Below are positions 12,834 through 16,795 of a stretch of DNA of 16,795 bases, piece after piece; the first letter of the stretch is position 1, and the number at the start of each line of letters is the position of its first letter. The DNA comes from CALGFH01 sp036003705. GTDB lineage: Bacteria; Actinomycetota; CALGFH01. The translations under genes and the position numbers were made by a program. Under the pieces are notes generated by a model, which saw only the letters and a list, made by a program, of their open reading frames with translations, searched no databases and had not been told where the DNA came from. The stretch is from assembly GCA_036003705.1 (NCBI GenBank), contig DASYSE010000047.1, positions 1 to 16,795 on the forward strand. Direction: 5' to 3'.

Positions 12834-14131
12834 CCGCCGCCCCCTTCCGCGGCCTCCGCTTCGATCCCGCCGTCGTCGGTGACCACGCGCTGGTCACCGT
12901 TCCGCCCTACGACGTCATCTCGGCCGAGGCGCGCGACGCCTACGAGGCCATGAGCCCCTACAACATGGTCCGGCTGATCCTGGCCAAGCCGGATCCGGGC
13001 GACGCCTCGCAGGCCGCCAACCCCGGCCAGACGGCCGACTACCGGCAGGTGGCCGAGCTGCTCGCCGCCTGGCAGGCCGAAGGGGCTCTGCGACGCGACA
13101 GCGCTCCATGTCTCTACATCTATGAAGAGCTCTATGAACTCAGAGGCGCGCGCCGGATCCAGCGGGGGGTGCTGGCCAGCGTGACCCTCGACGACACCGG
13201 GACCTGGGTGGTGCCCCACGAGCGGACCATGGCGGCACCCGTCGCCGACCGGCTGCGCCTGCTGGAGGCGACCGGCGTGAACCTCTCCCCGGTGTTCGGC
13301 GTCTACGCCGGCGCCGGCGGGCCGGCCGCCGTGCTCGACGACCTGACCGCCACCCCGCCGGCGCTGGCCTGCACCGACGAGACGGGCGTCCAGCATCGGC
13401 TCTGGACGGTCGAAGACCCGGGCCGGATCGCCTCCTGGCAGGAGCGGATGGAGGGCCAGCGCGTCCTCATCGCCGACGGTCATCACCGCTACCGGACCTC
13501 GCTCGCCTACCGAGACGCCATGCGCGCGGCCCAGGCCGGCGCTCCGCGAGCCGTCGGCTCGGACCCGGGCCCGGGTGGCCCCTGGGACGAGCTGCTCATG
13601 TTCCTGGTCGACGCCGACCTGCACGGACCGGCGGTCCTGGCCATCCACCGGCTGCTCGCCGACGTGGACGGCGGGACGGTCCTGGCCGGGCTCGAGGGCG
13701 ACTTCGACATCAGCCCGGCCGGGTCCCCGGCCGGCGCCGAGGAGCTGCTGGGCCGGCTGGGGGAGGATGCCGTCGCGTTCGGGCTGTACGGCGGCGGGCG
13801 GAGCTGGCTGCTGGTCGCCCGCGACCCGGCCGGCCTCGCCGCCGAGGCCGGCCGCGACCGCCGCATGCTCGACGTCGAGGTCCTGCACGGGCCGGTCCTG
13901 AGCAAGCGCCTGGGGGTGAACGACTTCGAGGGCCGGGTCGCCTACGAGAGCGACCTGGCCGCCGCCGTGACCAGGGTCGACGAGGGTATCGCGGCCAGCC
14001 TGATGATCCTGCGCCCCGCCCCGTTCGGAGCCGTGGCCGCGATCGCCGCCGGCGGCGAGACCCTGCCGCAGAAGACCACCTTCTTCTACCCCAAGCCCCG
14101 CGACGGCCTGGTGCTGAGGCCACTTGCCTAG
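12827..14131 (+). CDS. DUF1015 family protein, 434 aa
   Basis: The start VAAAPFRGLRFDP with VPPYDVIS and SPYNMVRL is the conserved N-terminus of DUF1015. YIYEELYEL, RRIQRGVLASV and the HERTM stretch follow. The hallmark DGHHRYRTSLAYRD begins at D217. The C-terminal part, around LLMFLVDADLHGPAVLAIHR and KRLGVND, is also family-like. Length fits (about 400-430). The protein is soluble, with no signal peptide. The biochemical function of the family is not established to my knowledge; the HHRY motif suggests a phosphate- or metal-handling site, which is a guess. ATG 12827 was chosen from family alignment; it lacks a ribosome site and overlaps a leader ORF. It diverges from the HAD/GNAT gene, and its stop lies 245 bp before the next gene. 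Confidence 0.88.
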   Translation: MVAAAPFRGLRFDPAVVGDHALVTVPPYDVISAEARDAYEAMSPYNMVRLILAKPDPGDASQAANPGQTADYRQVAELLAAWQAEGALRRDSAPCLYIYEELYELRGARRIQRGVLASVTLDDTGTWVVPHERTMAAPVADRLRLLEATGVNLSPVFGVYAGAGGPAAVLDDLTATPPALACTDETGVQHRLWTVEDPGRIASWQERMEGQRVLIADGHHRYRTSLAYRDAMRAAQAGAPRAVGSDPGPGGPWDELLMFLVDADLHGPAVLAIHRLLADVDGGTVLAGLEGDFDISPAGSPAGAEELLGRLGEDAVAFGLYGGGRSWLLVARDPAGLAAEAGRDRRMLDVEVLHGPVLSKRLGVNDFEGRVAYESDLAAAVTRVDEGIAASLMILRPAPFGAVAAIAAGGETLPQKTTFFYPKPRDGLVLRPLA

Positions 14132-14181
14132 CCCAATGCATGGCCCTGGCGGGTCAACCACCGCAGCCCCCGGTCCATGTG

Positions 14182-14198
14182 GGAGCTCCGGCTCCTTT
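14182..14198 (+). terminator. Weak hairpin after the DUF1015 gene
   Basis: GGAGC and GCTCC pair around TCCG and are followed by TTT, 50 nt after the DUF1015 stop. The stem is only 5 bp, so this is a tentative terminator. Confidence 0.3.
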
Positions 14199-14241
14199 CC
14201 ATCCCCACCCGAGAGCGCCTGCCCCATGGTCACCGACGTCT

Positions 14242-14368
14242 CTGGAACACCGGCCGGGTATCCGGGTTTCAGGGACTTGCGCGGCCGCCGTTGGCGGCGC
14301 GCAGGCTCCAGGGCCCCACGGATGGCTCGGCGCTGCAGGCGGCGCCGGACACATGACGCTGTTCCAGG
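14242..14368 (+). repeat. Dispersed structured repeat, copy B (leader of the metallo-hydrolase)
   Basis: This is the second copy of the element at 7195-7321. Perfect 8-bp ends CTGGAACA (14242-14249) and TGTTCCAG (14360-14367) close it. Inside is a strong hairpin, TGCGCG-G-CCGCC / GGCGG-CGCGCA around GTT (14278-14303), and a second stem CGGCGC/GCGCCG (14328-14333 with 14342-14347). The ribosome site AGGAGG of the downstream gene begins inside its last bases (14366), so in RNA the closing stem could hide that site. It lies about 110 bp after the DUF1015 stop. I do not recognise a known RNA family. Confidence 0.75.
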
Positions 14369-14371
14369 AGG
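14366..14371 (+). promoter_or_regulatory. Ribosome binding site deciding the metallo-hydrolase start
   Basis: AGGAGG with a 5-nt spacer selects GTG 14377 over the in-frame ATG at 14353, which has no such site. Its first two bases overlap the closing stem of repeat copy B. Confidence 0.8.
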
Positions 14372-14376
14372 ACGCT

Positions 14377-15315
14377 GTGAGCGTGCTCGACGCCCTGCCC
14401 GACGGGATCACCGGGATCGACACCTACATGGGGGGCACATCGGAGATCACCGCCGGCTTCCTGCTGGCCGGCGGGCGCCCGGCGCTGATCGAGACCGGTC
14501 CGGCCAAGGTGGCCGGCGCGATCGCGGCCGGGGTCGCCGCGGCCGGCCTGGACCCGGCCGACCTGGCCTGGATCGTGGTCACCCACATCCACCTCGACCA
14601 CGCCGGCGGGGTCGGCGACCTGGTCCGGACGTTCCCGAACGCCACCGTCGTCGTCCACCCGGCGGGCGCCAGGCACCTGGTCGACCCCGAGCGGCTGCTG
14701 GCCAGCTCGGCGCGCGTCTACGGACCCCTGATGGACACCGTCTACGGCCGCCTCACCCCGGTCGAGGCGGCCAGGATCAAGGCGGCCGAGGACGGGGAGC
14801 TCCTCGACCTGGGCGGCGGACGTCGGGTGGAGCTGCTGCACGCCCCCGGCCATGCCAAGCACCATATGGCGGTCTTCGAGCCGGACCTGGGCACGCTGTT
14901 CGCCGGCGACGGGGTCGGGGTGCTGCTCCCGTCGACCGGAGTGCTCCGCCCGGCGACGCCGCCACCCGACTTCGACCGCGACCTGGCCGTTGCCAGCCTC
15001 CACCGGTTCGCCGAACGCAACCCGGCCCACCTGGTGCTGACCCACTTCGGGCCCATCACGCCCCCGGCCGAGCGCCTCGCCGAAGCCGAGGACAAGCTGC
15101 TTCGCTGGTGCGAGACCGCCGAACGGGCCGCCCAGGAGCACGGCCCCGAGCTCGACCACATCGAAGCCGCCCTCCGCGAGCGGTTCGAGCAGGAGGAAGG
15201 CCACGAAGCGACCGACCCCGAGCGGTTCGAGCTCCTCAACAACTACGAATCCAACGCCGCCGGCCTCCTCCGCTGGATCCAGCAACGCCAACCCCGCCCC
15301 ACCGACGACGGGTGA
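14377..15315 (+). CDS. Metallo-beta-lactamase-fold hydrolase, 312 aa
   Basis: The metal-binding signature THIHLDH is at 69-75 (H70, H72, D74, H75). The remaining ligands fit H159 (HAPGHAKHH), D178 (FAGDGVG) and H223 (LTHFGP), so a two-metal site is complete. The N-terminus ITGIDTYMGG..ITAGFLLAGGRPALIETGPAK is typical of glyoxalase II-like MBL proteins. The C-terminal ~85 residues are helical and charged (EHGPELDHIEAALRERFEQE), longer than in a minimal MBL enzyme, and may form a substrate lid. No signal peptide is present, so it is probably cytosolic. The substrate is unknown; a thioester or lactone is common for relatives. It converges with the TPR gene, with an 18-nt gap between stops. Confidence 0.9.
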   Translation: MSVLDALPDGITGIDTYMGGTSEITAGFLLAGGRPALIETGPAKVAGAIAAGVAAAGLDPADLAWIVVTHIHLDHAGGVGDLVRTFPNATVVVHPAGARHLVDPERLLASSARVYGPLMDTVYGRLTPVEAARIKAAEDGELLDLGGGRRVELLHAPGHAKHHMAVFEPDLGTLFAGDGVGVLLPSTGVLRPATPPPDFDRDLAVASLHRFAERNPAHLVLTHFGPITPPAERLAEAEDKLLRWCETAERAAQEHGPELDHIEAALRERFEQEEGHEATDPERFELLNNYESNAAGLLRWIQQRQPRPTDDG

Positions 15316-15317
15316 GG

Positions 15318-15345
15318 CCTCCCGGACGGGGTGCTACCGGGGAGG
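15318..15345. terminator. Hairpin between convergent genes
   Basis: CCTCCCGG (15318-15325) pairs with CCGGGGAGG (15337-15345) with one bulge, around an 11-nt loop. It spans the gap between the MBL stop and the TPR stop and could terminate from both sides. No T-run is present. Confidence 0.45.
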
Positions 15346-16266
15346 GTCGAGCCGTTCCAGGCGCTCAGCGGCGTCGTGGAAGGCCGGGTCGGCCCGGACC
15401 ACGCGGCCGAACGCCGCCCTGGCACGGGCCGGGTCGCCGGCCTGCTCGGCCAGGGCGCCTTCGGCGTAGGCCAGGCGCAGGTGGTGGTCGGCGAGCTCGA
15501 CCGGCCAGCGCGCGTGGCGGCGGATCAGGGCAACCCCGGCGGCAGGCTGGCCGAGGTCGCCGTAGGCCGAGGCGGCCACCAGCAGCAGCTCGGCTGCGGC
15601 ATCGGGATCCATGCTGGAGCGGTCGCCCCGCTCGAACAGGGCGATCGCCCGTTCCGGCCGGCCAAGGGCGCGCTCGATGTCGGCCAGCATGGCGGCCAGA
15701 TCGGAACGTCCCGAGATCCGCTGTGCGGCGGCCAGCTCGGTACGGGCCGCGCGGTAGTCCCCAGCCTGGTACAGGGCGATCCCGAGCGCCTCCCGAACGC
15801 TGGCTGCCCGCGGGGCGGCGCGTTTGGCCGCCCGGGCCGCCCGCACGGCCGCCTGCGGGTCCCCCTCCTCCGACAACTCCATCACCGCGTCGGCCAGCGC
15901 CCTGGCCGCGTCGCCGAACGCGTGGGGTCGCGCCGTCTCCCGCAGCTCGTCGAGCGCCTCCCGCGGCAGCACCTCCCCCACCTCGGGCCCCTCGGCCCCT
16001 GGTCCTCCACGGCTGTCCACCCGCCCCGGCGCTCCCGCCGGACGCGCTGCCCGGGTCGGTGCCTCCCGCACACCGCCTCCCCGGTCGCGCCTCTCGCCCG
16101 CACGACCACCGGGGCCGCTCGAGCGGCCGGTCGGGGAGCCGGAGCGGCGGGGGTCTGGAGTACGGTGGGTTGAGGGCATGCCGGGTTTCGCGTCGCCGCG
16201 GCCGCGGTGCCCGGATGGGGCGGGTCGGCTCGGGCGGTTGGGCGGGCCTTCCTCGGTGTCCTTCAC
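15334..16266 (-). CDS. TPR-repeat protein with disordered N-terminus (Rv1691-like), about 310 aa
   Basis: Residues about 100-300 are helical repeats of TPR type (EALGIALYQAGDYRAARTEL, ERALGRPERAIALFERGD, LVAASAYGDLGQPAAGVALI, AEGALAEQAGDPARARAAFG). They are introduced by VLPREALDELRETARP, a stretch I associate with actinobacterial proteins next to the tlyA cluster. Residues 1-95 are Arg/Gly/Pro/Ser-rich with RG-like patches (GRSSGPGGRAGERRDRGGG), so disordered and perhaps RNA-binding. The first gene after the rrn terminator on this strand, it shares strand and neighbourhood with the M. tuberculosis Rv1691 group. The start is uncertain: GTG 16266 is used, with GTG 16302 and ATG 16179 as alternatives, and none has a good ribosome site. 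Function is unknown. Confidence 0.75.
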   Translation of the reverse strand: MKDTEEGPPNRPSRPAPSGHRGRGDAKPGMPSTHRTPDPRRSGSPTGRSSGPGGRAGERRDRGGGVREAPTRAARPAGAPGRVDSRGGPGAEGPEVGEVLPREALDELRETARPHAFGDAARALADAVMELSEEGDPQAAVRAARAAKRAAPRAASVREALGIALYQAGDYRAARTELAAAQRISGRSDLAAMLADIERALGRPERAIALFERGDRSSMDPDAAAELLLVAASAYGDLGQPAAGVALIRRHARWPVELADHHLRLAYAEGALAEQAGDPARARAAFGRVVRADPAFHDAAERLERLDPPR

Positions 16267-16328
16267 GGGCGCATCTTGCCGTACGTGGTGGCGGGAGCGC
16301 ACGCCGCCGGCGCGGAACCCCCGGAACG

Positions 16329-16358
16329 ACGAAGCGCCGCCTGTGGGCGGCGCTTCGT
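16329..16358 (-). terminator. rrn operon terminator
   Basis: A perfect 13-bp stem, ACGAAGCGCCGCC with GGCGGCGCTTCGT, surrounds a 4-nt loop. It lies just 3' of the 5S gene on the minus strand. It is followed by CGTTCC rather than a long T-run, but stem strength and position make it the rRNA terminator. Confidence 0.88.
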
Positions 16359-16365
16359 GAAGAGT

Positions 16366-16483
16366 CTCGGCGGCGACCTACTCTCCCACCCAGCTTCCCA
16401 GGCAGTACCATCGGCGCTGGAGGGCTTAACTTCCGGGTTCGGTATGGGACCGGGTGTCTCCCCTCCGCTATGGCCACCGAAAC
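16366..16483 (-). rRNA. rrf: 5S ribosomal RNA
   Basis: Minus strand carries the conserved core CCCATACCGAACCCGGAAG continuing TTAAGC, the central GATGGTACTG and the 3' region GGGAGAGTAGGTCGCCGCC. The 5' TCGGTGGC pairs with the 3' GCCGCCGA to close helix I, which sets ends within a couple of bases. Length is about 118 nt. It is the last gene of the rrn operon, about 70 nt after the 23S 3' end. Confidence 0.95.
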
Positions 16484-16550
16484 GCTCTGGAGTCTCCGGA
16501 TACCGGAAGCCTCCAGAACTACACAGCGAGCGCGTGCAACAAGAAGTTGG

Positions 16551-16795
16551 TTGCCAAGTCCTCGGCCTATTAGTACCGGTCAGCTCCACACATTGCTGTG
16601 CTTCCACTTCCGGCCTATCAACCCGGTCGTCTAGCCGGGGGCCTTACCAGGTCAACCCTGTGGGAGATCTCATCTTGGAGCGAGCTTCGCGCTTATATGC
16701 CTTCAGCGCTTATCCCTTCCGAACGTGGCCAATGAGCAGTGCCGTTGGCACGACAACTCACACACCAGAGGTTCGTCCGTCCCGGTCCTCTCGTA
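16551..16795 (-). rRNA. rrl: 23S ribosomal RNA, 3' end (rest outside window)
   Basis: Minus strand includes the sarcin-ricin loop sequence TACGAGAGGACCGGGACGG at the window edge, then the terminal domain with ACCGGTACTAATAGGCCGAG near the 3' end. About 245 nt are present. The exact 3' end is estimated from the CGAGGACTTGG stretch. The 23S-5S spacer (16484-16550) includes GCAAC/GTTGC arms, perhaps a processing stem. Confidence 0.95.

Noticed and set aside
12455..14233. 592-codon minus-strand open frame
   Set aside because: Antisense to the DUF1015 gene, which has conserved HHRY and N-terminal motifs.
14124..16634. 836-codon plus-strand open frame
   Set aside because: It crosses the MBL gene out of frame, the TPR gene in antisense and the 5S gene, with an Arg/Pro-rich shadow composition.

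Overview
The window is a high-GC (Actinomycetota-type) chromosomal segment. It starts inside a CTP synthase gene and ends inside a 23S rRNA gene. Gene content and order (TPR protein, HAD phosphatase, small protein, TlyA, NAD kinase, RecN, SteA-like, SteB/MctB-like, PyrG) match from memory the Mycobacterium tuberculosis Rv1691-Rv1699 neighbourhood. Extra genes are inserted, which suggests a non-mycobacterial and perhaps deep-branching actinobacterium. Heavy use of GTG/TTG starts and weak -35 elements fit this. I see no phage, IS, CRISPR or tRNA genes; this is mostly ordinary core-genome DNA.

Layout. On the minus strand, reading right to left: the 3' end of an rrn operon (23S, 5S, a 13-bp terminator hairpin) is followed by a TPR protein. 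Next come two plus-strand genes, a DUF1015 protein and a metallo-beta-lactamase-fold hydrolase. Then a minus-strand HAD phosphatase/GNAT fusion converges on a plus-strand SCP2-domain/rhomboid pair. That pair diverges from a coiled-coil (phasin-like) protein. The minus-strand core follows: a 56-aa protein, tlyA and the NAD kinase form one tight unit. recN, steA-like, steB-like, a GT2 glycosyltransferase and a WecA/MraY-like membrane transferase form a second unit whose genes overlap or nearly touch. pyrG comes last with its own leader.

How the genes work together. The second unit couples a DNA-repair ATPase to the SteA/SteB cell-separation pair and to two envelope-sugar enzymes, one of which lacks the usual His motif of its superfamily. 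The first unit combines an rRNA 2'-O-methyltransferase with NADP synthesis. The SCP2, rhomboid and coiled-coil genes look lipid- or membrane-related, but their link to each other is only positional.

The most unusual non-coding content is a dispersed element of about 126 bp present twice. One copy abuts the nadK stop upstream of recN; the other lies directly upstream of the metallo-hydrolase. Both copies can fold into the same three-stem structure. Other repeats are an octamer-based minisatellite between convergent genes, a 76-bp tandem repeat before pyrG, and a perfect 16-bp tandem duplication overlapping a promoter. All homology and synteny statements come from recognition of motifs and from memory; no search was run.
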